64,000 nt of DNA, taken from NCBI RefSeq assembly GCF_019352175.1, contig NZ_JACBYI010000019.1, positions 46,620 through 110,619 on the forward strand, given 5' to 3'. This document shows positions 8,867 through 16,603 of the stretch, in pieces; positions within the stretch are counted from its first letter, which is position 1; each line of letters starts with the position of its first letter. The notes under the pieces were generated by a model. That model was not told where the DNA came from. It made no database searches and saw only the letters and a list, made by a program, of their open reading frames with translations. This DNA is from Paenibacillus sp. S150. GTDB taxonomy: Bacteria; Bacillota; Bacilli; Paenibacillales; Paenibacillaceae. Position numbers and translations under genes: made by a program.

Positions 8867-10255
8867 TTATTTAGAGGTTTTGGATTCCGAGTCAGTGATC
8901 AATTTCATTTGTTCAGGATAACCGTAAGTACCATGCTCACTGATATCCAGACCCATCAATTCTTCTTCCTCGGTAACACGAAGACCCATAACCAGCTTCA
9001 TTACATACAGGATAATAAAGGACATTACAGCCACGAATACGAAGGTGCCTGCCACACCGAGAATTTGCACACCCAGTTGGTGGAAGCCTCCGCCGTAGAA
9101 CAAGCCTGCTTGCCCTACACCAGTTTCAGCCGCAAGCTCCTCAGTTGCGAACAAGCCTGTGGATACTGCGCCCCACATCCCTGCAATACCGTGTACGGAG
9201 AAGGCGTAGATTGGATCGTCAAGCCCGGCGCGTTCCAGCCATTGGGATGTCATAAATGTGAAGGCCCCTGCCACGAAGCCGATCAGGATTGCCGCCCAAG
9301 GCACTACAAATGCGCAGGCGCCCGTAATTGCAACCAGTGCTGCCAGTACTCCGTTGAGCATTGCCGGAATGTCAGACTTACCAAAGTACAGCCAGGAAGC
9401 AATCAGTGCTGCCAGCCCCCCTGCCGCTGCTGCAAGGTTGGTTGTCAGAGCCACATGGCCGAAAAATCCGCCCATAGGAGTCAAGCCGCTGCCGGGATTA
9501 AAACCAAACCAGCCAAACCAGAGAATAATTACGCCAAGCACGGTGAACACTTGGTTGTGGCCCGGAATAATAACCGGCTTGCCTTCTTTGTTGAATTTGC
9601 CAAGCCGTGGCTTAAGCAGGATCGTTGCGACCACAGCCGCCGTAGCACCTGTAAGATGGACAACCGTGGAACCTGCATAATCCTGCATTCCCAGGGAACC
9701 CAACCAGCCGCCGCCCCATACCCAGTGAGCTACAACCGGATAAATTACTACTGAAAACAAAATGCCGAAGATAATATACACACTCAGTTTGGCCCGCTCG
9801 GCCATACCACCGGATACGATGGCAAGAGATACCGCAGCAAAAGCCATTTGGAACAGGAACTTAACGTTTAGGGTTACATCGGAAAAGGCCAGGGATTCAA
9901 ACGAGGATGCCGTTGTGTCGCCCCCGTAAAAGAAGCCCGTCGTTCCAAAAAAGTTATTGCCGTTGCCGAAGCCGAGGCCAAAGCCCAGCGCCCAGAAGCA
10001 CAAGCTTGCAATAGCCAGTGTCAGGACTGTCTTACCCGCAACGTGCCCTGCATTCTTCATGCGCACGGAACCCGCTTCCAGCATTGCAAAGCCCGCCTGC
10101 ATTACAAACACCAGAATGAAGGCCAGGAATACGAACGCCGTATCCAATCCGATCTGCAGATCCAGAGTTGCCGGGCCTTCAGCCGCGAATGCGCTAACCG
10201 GGTAGACCATCAGTGTAATCATGGCCAAAAGCATCATTATCATCTTTTTTTTCAT
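8867..10255 (-). CDS. amt: Ammonium transporter (Amt/Rh family)
   Basis: 462 residues: a cleavable signal peptide (cut near AFAA, residue 25), then eleven predicted membrane helices. The conduction-pathway histidines are His200 (STVVHLTGA) and His355 (SVHGIAGMWG); the FGWFGFNPGS and AGFAMLEAGSVR motifs are typical. The C-terminal cytosolic tail GLRVTEEEELMGLDISEHG is the segment that PII proteins act on in this family, although no glnK lies next to it, unlike the usual amtB-glnK pair. It takes up ammonium when nitrogen is scarce. It heads an operon with the DUF294 and exonuclease genes and has a GlnR/TnrA-type box 20 bases before its start. Confidence 0.95.
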   Translation of the reverse strand: MKKKMIMMLLAMITLMVYPVSAFAAEGPATLDLQIGLDTAFVFLAFILVFVMQAGFAMLEAGSVRMKNAGHVAGKTVLTLAIASLCFWALGFGLGFGNGNNFFGTTGFFYGGDTTASSFESLAFSDVTLNVKFLFQMAFAAVSLAIVSGGMAERAKLSVYIIFGILFSVVIYPVVAHWVWGGGWLGSLGMQDYAGSTVVHLTGATAAVVATILLKPRLGKFNKEGKPVIIPGHNQVFTVLGVIILWFGWFGFNPGSGLTPMGGFFGHVALTTNLAAAAGGLAALIASWLYFGKSDIPAMLNGVLAALVAITGACAFVVPWAAILIGFVAGAFTFMTSQWLERAGLDDPIYAFSVHGIAGMWGAVSTGLFATEELAAETGVGQAGLFYGGGFHQLGVQILGVAGTFVFVAVMSFIILYVMKLVMGLRVTEEEELMGLDISEHGTYGYPEQMKLITDSESKTSK

Positions 10256-10274
10256 TCTTTACCCCACTCCCCAA

Positions 10275-10291
10275 TGTCATATTTTCTAACA
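10275..10291. promoter_or_regulatory. GlnR/TnrA box at the amt promoter
   Basis: TGTCATATTTTCTAACA matches the GlnR/TnrA consensus TGTNANAWWWTMTNACA at every defined position. It lies about 15-31 bases downstream of the predicted amt transcription start, which is where GlnR would repress; an upstream activating TnrA site was not found. Confidence 0.75.
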
Positions 10292-10312
10292 AAGCGTGAA
10301 ACTCTTAATGTC

Positions 10313-10342
10313 ATTATAATCAGAAGTCAGGGAAATTGACAA
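10313..10342 (-). promoter_or_regulatory. Sigma-A promoter of amt
   Basis: TTGTCA (10342-10337), an 18-base spacer and consensus TATAAT (10318-10313) on the reverse strand give a start near 10306, upstream of the GlnR box. Confidence 0.75.
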
Positions 10343-10768
10343 GACTATTTTTTTGAATGTTTTAATTTATTTGCGGAAGCTCACTTTTTCTTCACTGATG
10401 TTCATTCTACCTGTAGTTTTGCAGATAACCCGCAGAATTTGCGGCTTGAACAGGCACATCTTGTGAGAACGTATACATCAAGTTTTAATCAATAAATTCA
10501 ATTACTTGTATTTTTATTAATTTCTCGAATGAAGTATGCTTGGAAGAGCGTAAATTAATGACGCTCCCCGTTAATATTTTCTTTATTATATAGCAAATAT
10601 CTTTGTATTTTAATCCTTTTTCCATGTTTATTCTTTGTCTATCAGTAATTTTCAATAAACATCACACGACATGTGATATATTCACGGTAAGCATTTGAAT
10701 CGTTTCCTGTTCCCTGCATATGCTTAATGTAAGCCGTGCTGGGCCAAGCAGCTTTGTATCAATACCTT
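10343..10768. other. AT-rich intergenic stretch between amt and the merR promoter
   Basis: No open frame with a ribosome binding site is visible. It holds one small dyad, ATCACA-5-TGTGAT (10661-10677), that could be an operator, and TGTGAGAACGTATACA (near 10462), which resembles a GlnR box but has a 6-base centre instead of 7. Confidence 0.5.
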
Positions 10769-10825
10769 GTCATATACTAAAAGTAAGTATGACGTTTGAC
10801 TGTACGGTTTGTCTTTTGGTATCAT
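10769..10825 (+). promoter_or_regulatory. merR promoter with adjoining dyad
   Basis: TTGACT (10796-10801), an 18-base spacer and TATCAT (10820-10825) form a sigma-A promoter. Directly upstream, GTCATA and TATGAC (10769-10793) make a dyad that may be an operator. Confidence 0.5.
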
Positions 10826-10909
10826 TAAGCATGCTCTATTATATAGAAAGAAACGGTGGAATTTATACCAAAAAGAATTTTTTTCAGCGAGGTGAGATAA
10901 CATGGGGAT

Positions 10910-11341
10910 ATGACCCTGTACCGGATCGGCGAGCTGGCCAAAGCCGCCCACATCAGCGAACGGACCATTGATTATTACACGAAGCTGGGACTTATAGCAC
11001 CGGAATCAAGAAGCACCAAGAATTACCGCTTGTACAACCATGAAACCCTGATCGTGTTGGAACGTATTAATCAACTAAAGCAAGAGAAATATACATTGGA
11101 TGAGATCAAATCCATGATCAGCAAGTGGAACGCAGCCACACCCGAAACCGATGTTTCGGACAGACTGGTCGAGCTTGAGCTTCAAATGCAGCGGCTTGAG
11201 CGCGAGGTGAAGGCACTTGAGCCGGTCATTCACGGCCTCAGGCCCCTTCAGGCCAGACGGGCACTGGCTGCGCTGCTTCCGCAGGGAGTTGCCTGCATGG
11301 AGGCGATCAAGCTGCTCCTGACGCAGGGACCCCCAATGTAA
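10910..11341 (+). CDS. MerR-family transcriptional regulator
   Basis: 143 residues. The N-terminal winged helix-turn-helix reads YRIGELAKAAHISERTIDYY followed by the wing residues NYRLYNHE; a long dimerisation coiled coil occupies residues 75-110. The short C-terminus has a single Cys and no metal-binding motif, so the effector is unknown. The good AGGTGA site is positioned for an ATG at 10902, which opens a three-codon frame (Met-Gly-Ile-stop) that overlaps the real ATG by 4 bases, so translation may depend on reinitiation. The YugP-type protease gene follows after 33 bases and is probably cotranscribed. Confidence 0.85.
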   Translation: MTLYRIGELAKAAHISERTIDYYTKLGLIAPESRSTKNYRLYNHETLIVLERINQLKQEKYTLDEIKSMISKWNAATPETDVSDRLVELELQMQRLEREVKALEPVIHGLRPLQARRALAALLPQGVACMEAIKLLLTQGPPM

Positions 11342-11374
11342 TCACCTTATTAACTACAAGTGGAGGAATGTTAT

Positions 11375-12052
11375 ATGATGCCGTTGATGTATCTGCTGGT
11401 AATTATCGCTTTTCTATTTTCTTTATGGGCCCAGTTCAGAGTAAAGGGCAACTTCAATAAGTGGGCCAAGGTGGCCAATTCAAGCGGAATGACAGGTTAT
11501 GATGCCGCCCGGCGCATGCTTGACGCCAACGGCCTCGGCGATGTGCCGATTGAGCCCGTGCGCGGCGCTCTCTCTGACCACTACGACCCTATTCACCGGG
11601 TAGTCCGCTTGTCTGAACCTGTATATTATGAGCGTTCGATAGCCGCCATCTCCGTGGCATGCCACGAGGTTGGCCATGCGATTCAGCATAAGGTCCATTA
11701 TCCAATGCTTGCGCTGCGTCACCGGATGTTCCCCGTGGTCAATATCGCTTCGGGCGTGGCGCCGTTTATGCTGCTGGCTGGCTTTCTGTTCAGCTCCCTT
11801 AATCTGATCGGCCTGGGGATCATCTTCTTCTCCGCCGCCGTTGCCTTCCAGCTTGTAACGCTACCCGTAGAATTCAACGCAAGCAACCGGGCGCGCCAGG
11901 TTATGGTAGAGCAAGGCTATATCCGCAATGAGGAAGAACGCGGTGTGGCCAAGGTTCTGAATGCAGCCGCCTTGACTTATGTGGCCGCAGCCCTGGTCTC
12001 CCTGCTTGAGCTGCTGCGCCTGATTACAATTTTCCTCGGAAACCGTGACTAA
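11375..12052 (+). CDS. YugP-type membrane zinc metallopeptidase
   Basis: 225 residues from ATG 11375 (GGAGG 8 bases upstream). An N-terminal membrane helix (about 3-19) precedes a domain with the zinc motif HEVGH (residues 97-101), then two close hydrophobic segments (about 120-165) and a C-terminal helix. The third zinc ligand is probably the Glu of LPVEFNAS. This is the Zn_peptidase_2 family of Bacillus YugP, of unknown substrate, thought to act at the membrane. It forms an operon with the MerR gene and ends at a terminator shared with the convergent LysR gene. Confidence 0.88.
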   Translation: MMPLMYLLVIIAFLFSLWAQFRVKGNFNKWAKVANSSGMTGYDAARRMLDANGLGDVPIEPVRGALSDHYDPIHRVVRLSEPVYYERSIAAISVACHEVGHAIQHKVHYPMLALRHRMFPVVNIASGVAPFMLLAGFLFSSLNLIGLGIIFFSAAVAFQLVTLPVEFNASNRARQVMVEQGYIRNEEERGVAKVLNAAALTYVAAALVSLLELLRLITIFLGNRD

Positions 12053-12087
12053 GCTCTAAGCTTGCTGAACGGCACACCGTTATTCAC

Positions 12088-12127
12088 AGCAATACCCCGT
12101 AGGCTATGAGCCTAACGGGGTATTGCT
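12088..12127. terminator. Bidirectional terminator containing the lysR stop codon
   Basis: AGCAATACCCCGT and its complement enclose an AGGCT/AGCCT stem. The last seven codons of the LysR gene and its stop are inside the hairpin. Confidence 0.8.
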
Positions 12128-13018
12128 GTTTCTGTCTTTGAAATAGGTCAGCAGAAAGGTCCGGAAAGACCGGGCCACCAGGGGAAGCTTGCCATCGGCC
12201 CGGTGAATGAGCCCGACTGTCCTCGTTATAGAAGGCTCGACGACCCGCACCTGTGCCGGCTGCATCGGATTCGTCTGATAGAGAGCCATCTCCGGCAGCA
12301 GGCTTACCCCCATTCCCGCAGCAACCAGCCCGCGTATGGTGTCTGTCTCTCCGCCTTCAAAAGCAATCTGCGGCTTAAAGCCTGCCTGCAGACAGGCCTG
12401 CCACACAATGGGCCTTAGCGAATACCCTTGGCTGAACAGGACGAATTTCTCTTCCCGCAGCTGCTCCAGCCGGATAACCTCCTCCCCGGCCAGCGGATGG
12501 TTCTGCGGAAGGATGGCGAACAGCTCCTCCGTCATCACAATATCCCCGGCCACATGCTCTGCGTTCTCCGGAAAAGGGGAGATAAATGCCAGATCCACCT
12601 CTCCGGAGAGCACATCCTTGATCAAGGAAGGATACGCTCCCTGCTTGAAGCGGAATTTGACATGCGGATAAAACCTGCGGAATTCTGCAACAATCGAAGG
12701 GATCAGATGCGTGCCCAGACTGTGCGGGAAGCCGATGCGGATCTCGCCGCGCTCCGGATCAAGAAATTCATGCACCTCTGCCACGGATCGCTCCAGCTCC
12801 TTCAGCACGGACTCAACCCTTTTGCAAAAAAGCTGCCCCACAGGCGTCAGCTGCAGATTGCGTCCCTTTTGCATGAACAATTCGACACCAAGCTCCTGCT
12901 CCAGCTGATGAATCTGGCGGCTGACTGCGGATTGGGCGACATGCAATTCCTCCGCAGCCCTTGTTACATGTTCCTTTTGGGCAACCTTTAGAAAATATTG
13001 CAGCTGTCTGAGCTCCAC
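12104..13018 (-). CDS. LysR-family regulator, GltC-like
   Basis: 304 residues starting MELRQLQYFLKVAQKEHVTR with the LysR winged helix in residues 1-60 and a two-lobed effector-binding domain after it. The wording across both domains (HVAQSAVSRQIHQLEQELGV, LDPERGEIRIGFPHSLGTHLI, GLVAAGMGVSLLPE) is close to Bacillus GltC, the activator of glutamate synthase. gltAB is not adjacent here, whereas gltC in Bacillus lies beside gltA, so the target is unproved. The gene ends inside the shared terminator and lies 14 bases downstream of the rhomboid gene. Confidence 0.85.
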   Translation of the reverse strand: MELRQLQYFLKVAQKEHVTRAAEELHVAQSAVSRQIHQLEQELGVELFMQKGRNLQLTPVGQLFCKRVESVLKELERSVAEVHEFLDPERGEIRIGFPHSLGTHLIPSIVAEFRRFYPHVKFRFKQGAYPSLIKDVLSGEVDLAFISPFPENAEHVAGDIVMTEELFAILPQNHPLAGEEVIRLEQLREEKFVLFSQGYSLRPIVWQACLQAGFKPQIAFEGGETDTIRGLVAAGMGVSLLPEMALYQTNPMQPAQVRVVEPSITRTVGLIHRADGKLPLVARSFRTFLLTYFKDRNSNTPLGS

Positions 13019-13032
13019 TTCTACACCCTCTC

Positions 13033-13659
13033 CTAACGTCGGCTTCTTTTAAAAATGCGAATAATCAGTCCATAGAGGAAAAAACCGGCGACCAGGCCGC
13101 TGAGATGAGCCATCCAATTGACATATGGAGTAGCAAAAGACATAATAATCCCCATCGTCAGAAGGCCGTAAAGCGTCTTGCGCGAGCTCTCGTCCATCAT
13201 TCCCCTCTGAACCAAGGCGATGTACAGGAACGCTCCATAAATGGCGTAGATTGCCCCTGACGCGCCCACAGAGACCGTAGCCACATCCACAACCGAACGG
13301 CTGCTGAAGAGAACGGACAGGTAGTTGGCGATGAAGCCGCCAGCCATATAGAGCAGCGCATAGCGCCACCACCCCATCAGCCGCTCAAGCGGGGGAGCAA
13401 ACACCAGCAGCGCAAAGCAGTTAAAGAATAAATGGGCAAACCCGTTATGCAGAAAGGTTGCCGTCACATAACGCCACATTTCATCCTTTTCCGGACCCGC
13501 ATTCAGCGTTGCCCCATACTTCAGGAGCGTTTGCAGATTGGTCGAGCCGCCATTGGCAGCCAGCACAATGAACATGAGCAAATTTAACAGAATCAGAATA
13601 CAGGTCACCGGGTAATAGCGGATATACCCTTTCCATTTTTCATACCTGATGAAAATCAT
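13033..13659 (-). CDS. Rhomboid-family intramembrane serine protease
   Basis: 208 residues from ATG 13659, which has AAGGGA 8 bases upstream; the frame extends 32 codons further up but without a ribosome binding site. Six membrane helices are predicted. The catalytic pair is Ser134 in GASGAIYA and His185 in MAHLSG, and FLHNGFAHLFFN carries the conserved oxyanion histidines. Rhomboids cut substrates within the membrane; the substrate is unknown. Unlike Bacillus GluP it lacks TPR repeats. It probably shares a transcript with the downstream LysR gene and diverges from tpx. Confidence 0.9.
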   Translation of the reverse strand: MIFIRYEKWKGYIRYYPVTCILILLNLLMFIVLAANGGSTNLQTLLKYGATLNAGPEKDEMWRYVTATFLHNGFAHLFFNCFALLVFAPPLERLMGWWRYALLYMAGGFIANYLSVLFSSRSVVDVATVSVGASGAIYAIYGAFLYIALVQRGMMDESSRKTLYGLLTMGIIMSFATPYVNWMAHLSGLVAGFFLYGLIIRIFKRSRR

Positions 13660-13693
13660 AGCACCATCCCTTATGTATCTTAGTTTTGCCCAG

Positions 13694-13724
13694 TTGGACA
13701 TCCAGCTTCTAAAAAGATTATAAT
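13694..13724 (+). promoter_or_regulatory. Promoter of tpx
   Basis: TTGGAC (13694-13699) and consensus TATAAT (13719-13724), spacer 19, lie 50 bases before the tpx start. Confidence 0.55.
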
Positions 13725-13774
13725 TTATTGTGGCAGTAAGAATCCAATCAAGCAATCAAGGAGGAAACAGGAAT

Positions 13775-14293
13775 ATGACGCAAGAAAGAACAGGTGTAGC
13801 CACATTCAAGGGCAATCCCATTACTCTCATAGGGCCTGAGCTTAAAGCCGGCGACGCCGCCCCTGATTTTGTGGTAAGCAAGAATCTTCTGGAAGAAGCG
13901 TCCCTCAGCGATTATGCCGGTAAAATCAAGCTGATCAGCGTTGTGCCTTCTTTGGATACCGGAGTGTGCGATGCGCAGACCCGCCGCTTCAATACGGAAG
14001 CTGCAGAACTCGGCGACGAAGTGGTCGTCCTCACCATCAGCACAGACCTGCCGTTCGCCCAAGCCCGCTGGTGCGGCGCTGCCGGCATCGACCGGGTCGT
14101 TACGCTGTCCGACCACAAGGAGGCCTCCTTCGGACAAGCCTACGGCGTGCTGATCAAGGAATTCCGCCTGGATATGCGCTCTATCTTCGTCGTGGACAAG
14201 AACGATACCCTGGCCTATGTGGAATATCTGGCCGAGATGTCTGAGCATCCGGACTACGAAGCCGCGGTAGCCGCCGTAAAAGAACTTCTGTAG
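13775..14293 (+). CDS. tpx: Thiol peroxidase (atypical 2-Cys peroxiredoxin)
   Basis: 172 residues from ATG 13775, preceded by AAGGAGG. The peroxidatic Cys65 is in VPSLDTGVCDAQTRRFN and the resolving Cys100 in RWCGAAGI, the spacing typical of Tpx; the catalytic Arg and Thr of the family are present. It reduces alkyl and hydrogen peroxides in the cytoplasm using thioredoxin. The length equals the family norm. Monocistronic, with its own promoter and a terminator at 14417. Confidence 0.95.
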   Translation: MTQERTGVATFKGNPITLIGPELKAGDAAPDFVVSKNLLEEASLSDYAGKIKLISVVPSLDTGVCDAQTRRFNTEAAELGDEVVVLTISTDLPFAQARWCGAAGIDRVVTLSDHKEASFGQAYGVLIKEFRLDMRSIFVVDKNDTLAYVEYLAEMSEHPDYEAAVAAVKELL

Positions 14294-14416
14294 ATACTAC
14301 TGAGGTTAACAAAATCATATACAGCAAGAAGAAACGGGCTTGCCGTGTCCCCTGAAGGAGGAGGCATCCGTTTCGTCCCGCATGATACGCATCATTGGTA
14401 CTTGAACTTATCTTTT

Positions 14417-14453
14417 AAAAAAGCGGCAGAAGGTCATCCTTCTCCCGCTTTTT
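14417..14453. terminator. Bidirectional terminator between tpx and the DUF1499 gene
   Basis: AAAAAGCGG-c-AGAAGG pairs with CCTTCT-c-CCGCTTTTT around TCAT, with T-rich sequence on both sides. Confidence 0.85.
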
Positions 14454-14536
14454 GTTTATTATTATTCGAGATACAGAATATCCGGAACCCCCGAAACCGC
14501 ATACATTCCCAGAACATAAAAGCTCCGTTTCCGTTA

Positions 14537-14926
14537 TCAGTCAGCCTTATATTTGCCCAGCTTCTTGTCCAGGGACTGGTATAAACGCTGAATGACACGA
14601 TAATTAGCACCCAGATCGCCAAGCGATCCCCTGGATGCGGAATAGATATCAACGGCGCAGCGCACCGGAGAAGTGTTCAGCACTGACACGGTAATATCGA
14701 GCGTGCGGCCGAAGCCGGTTCTTTTTTCCAGTGTAATCTCACCGACCGACTGCACTTCATGAAGCACCTTGAATCCAGGAACCTTCTTCAGCGTTGAGGA
14801 TACCTCGTCCCACGCCTTGTCTCTTGAAAGATTGTAATAACGAGTCTTTAATGCCGGATCTTTTGCACGGTCGCTTGTCCCGTCATGGCTGCGAAATAAA
14901 CCGACCAAGGTTCTTTTCAACGACAA
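14537..14926 (-). CDS. DUF1499 family protein
   Basis: 129 residues from a TTG start behind AGGGGGAAG. The central and C-terminal sequence (TGFGRTLDITVSV, VDIYSASRGSLGDLGANYR, LYQSLDKKL) matches the DUF1499 pattern, in which a short beta sheet precedes a C-terminal helix. There is no signal peptide or membrane helix, so it is cytoplasmic. No function is known for the family. It lies about 100 bases downstream of the structured RNA gene, separated by that gene's terminator, so the RNA could also be a regulated leader for it (inference). Confidence 0.65.
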   Translation of the reverse strand: MSLKRTLVGLFRSHDGTSDRAKDPALKTRYYNLSRDKAWDEVSSTLKKVPGFKVLHEVQSVGEITLEKRTGFGRTLDITVSVLNTSPVRCAVDIYSASRGSLGDLGANYRVIQRLYQSLDKKLGKYKAD

Positions 14927-15030
14927 AATACTTCCCCCTCTTCAAATCCCAAGTTCATTAATCTAAGTGTAACATTCTTAACCCCGGAACAAAAGGGCAT
15001 TGCTCACTTTCAGCTGCCCACGCTACACAG

Positions 15031-15280
15031 AAAAAGGCACCCCGTATCCGCAGCAAAGCGGGAAAACAGGGTACCTTGTCAATAACGGCAGAAAACCCGC
15101 CTATGCCGTTCAGCTGCAGTGTCTTCTGAACCTGCTAGAGCAGGTGGGTGACCGCAGAAGACGTTTTTGAATTCCCCAGGTCGTATAGACAGGGCTGTTC
15201 AGCTGCGCTTCATGTAGATCTCCCAAGACATTATCATTGGTTCAAAACAACGAGCAACCGTAACGTACATCGCAGGAATT
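15031..15280 (-). ncRNA. Structured non-coding RNA gene (identity unsettled; 6S RNA possible)
   Basis: A reverse-strand segment of about 250 bases has its own consensus promoter (15287-15315) and ends in a long stem followed by five T (15077-15031). It contains no open frame with a ribosome binding site. Inside are stable helices: GTCTTCTG with CAGAAGAC enclosing ACCTGC/GCAGGT, AACGGCA with TGCCGTT, and a 5' arm ATGTA with TACAT. The element GCAGCTGAAC occurs twice. It is not tmRNA, SRP RNA, RNase P RNA or a T-box by sequence. The size and promoter fit a 6S RNA, but I could not fold it into the single long hairpin expected. Confidence 0.6.
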
Positions 15281-15286
15281 ACACTT

Positions 15287-15315
15287 ATTATATTGCGTTT
15301 TGACGAAAAAGTAAA
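15287..15315 (-). promoter_or_regulatory. Promoter of the non-coding RNA
   Basis: TTTACT (15315-15310), a 17-base spacer and consensus TATAAT (15292-15287) on the reverse strand predict a start near 15280. Confidence 0.75.
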
Positions 15316-15387
15316 CCTGTATGCGCTTTAATTAACAATGGAATACCACTTTCCGCCCATAAATCCCGGCTTTTGTGCTTGCTTTTG

Positions 15388-16200
15388 TTAAATCCGTTTC
15401 AAATCTGTATCTGCCTCTTCTTCCTCCGGATCGCCATCCTCCGCTTCTTTCTCTGCAGCTTCCAGGGCGGCCAGTTCCTCCTCCTGCTTCTTCTTCTCCA
15501 CCTGCTCCTGAAGCTTGTTATAGGTGGCATAAAAGTTAAAAAAGGCCAGCATAGAAACCAGCGTCGGAATACAGAGGGCATAAAGCACCGGATACCGCAG
15601 ACCTATATAGACAAGAACCGCTGCGCCAATAAGTGTCGAGAACACCCGGATCGGACGCGCGATGGTCAGCAGAATCGAATTGGTCACCACTTCTTTGAAG
15701 GTCATTTGGTAATGAACCACAATCGAGAAGAAATTAAACATCGAGACGAACAAAATAATCATCAGCACCAGCATCAGTATACCGACGATTCTGAAGTTGG
15801 CCATCTGCGTCATGTATACGGTCACATCCACGTACATAATGACGAACAGCAGGGTGTAGATGATCCCTCCGAGCATGCTCTTCAAGTAATTCTCTTTGTA
15901 CCCCTGAAAAAAAGTGCGGAACGTGCTGACATCCGTGTTGCCCATAACCCACTTGCGCACTACCGTAAACAGCGCTGCCGTAGCCGGAAATACGGTAAAC
16001 GGCGCCAAAATACCCAATACCCAGTTGAGTGTGATCTGTTCATTGGGTCCCCCTGCACCTGAACCCAGCATGATCATCTTCGTCACTGCCATGAACAGAA
16101 ACGGAACCGAACATAACGCCCACAAAATATTGCTGAAGGCGATACGCGATATCCACTCCGTGATGCGGTATAAACCGCCCATTGCTCCCTTAAACTCCAA
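15388..16200 (-). CDS. DUF624/YesL-family membrane protein
   Basis: 270 residues from TTG 16200 (AGGAGG 7 bases upstream). Five to six hydrophobic helices occupy residues 20-215, followed by a charged Glu/Lys-rich coiled-coil tail of about 55 residues. The family is that of Bacillus YesL, often found with carbohydrate ABC transporter genes, but here the gene stands alone. Function unknown; a membrane accessory role is assumed from the family. The very acidic tail is not a standard part of YesL. Confidence 0.75.
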   Translation of the reverse strand: MEFKGAMGGLYRITEWISRIAFSNILWALCSVPFLFMAVTKMIMLGSGAGGPNEQITLNWVLGILAPFTVFPATAALFTVVRKWVMGNTDVSTFRTFFQGYKENYLKSMLGGIIYTLLFVIMYVDVTVYMTQMANFRIVGILMLVLMIILFVSMFNFFSIVVHYQMTFKEVVTNSILLTIARPIRVFSTLIGAAVLVYIGLRYPVLYALCIPTLVSMLAFFNFYATYNKLQEQVEKKKQEEELAALEAAEKEAEDGDPEEEEADTDLKRI

Positions 16201-16379
16201 TTCCCTTCCTCCTGTCTGTCTCGCGCATACTGCGTATCTTAACTATACCTTATTTGACCCGGACTTTTCCAGCGCCCAAGTTTACGTTTCTGGGTTAATG
16301 TCCATGCAGACTTGGCAAAGTGTCCATATATTAGAAACGTAACCACGGAATCCATCAACTTTTAAAGGAGGTTGACCAC

Positions 16380-16475
16380 ATGTCTGCACCTAGCTACTAC
16401 AACCCTTGGGTTTCTACCGGCACGATTCTCGTACTTTTCATTCTGCTTGTGATCATCACCCGCACCTTTGTCTGA
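16380..16475 (+). CDS. YjcZ-like mini membrane protein (31 aa)
   Basis: A 31-residue frame begins at ATG 16380 with AAAGGAGG 8 bases upstream, one of the best ribosome sites in the window. The peptide starts MSAPSYYNPWVSTG and then has one hydrophobic helix (about residues 15-30) ending in TFV. A short aromatic, glycine-containing N-terminus plus a single helix is the plan of the YjcZ/sporulation mini-proteins of Bacillales. CATATATTA at 16325-16333 fits the sigma-E/K -10 consensus CATANNNTA, in keeping with expression in the mother cell (inference). Confidence 0.7.
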   Translation: MSAPSYYNPWVSTGTILVLFILLVIITRTFV

Positions 16476-16541
16476 TTATTCGTTTCAATGAGAAAAATAA
16501 GGCAGATTGGCCCAAGCGGAGCATAGAAATCCTTATATTTG

Positions 16542-16584
16542 CAAAAAAGAAGACGAGGGCCGCCAAGCGGCTTCTCGTCTTCTT
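16542..16584 (-). terminator. Terminator of cshA
   Basis: Read leftward, AAGAAGACGAG pairs with CTCGTCTTCTT around GCCGC/GCGGC, followed by a run of T. Confidence 0.85.
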
Positions 16585-16603
16585 GAGTATCGGCAGATCT
16601 GGG

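Noticed and set aside
10462..10477. TGTGAGAACGTATACA as a second GlnR/TnrA box upstream of amt
   Set aside because: The two half-sites are one base too close (6-base instead of 7-base centre by the consensus), so it was not called.
15373..16062. 229-residue forward frame opposite the DUF624 gene
   Set aside because: It mirrors a membrane protein gene, is rich in His/Arg/Gln as expected of antisense frames, and has no ribosome binding site.
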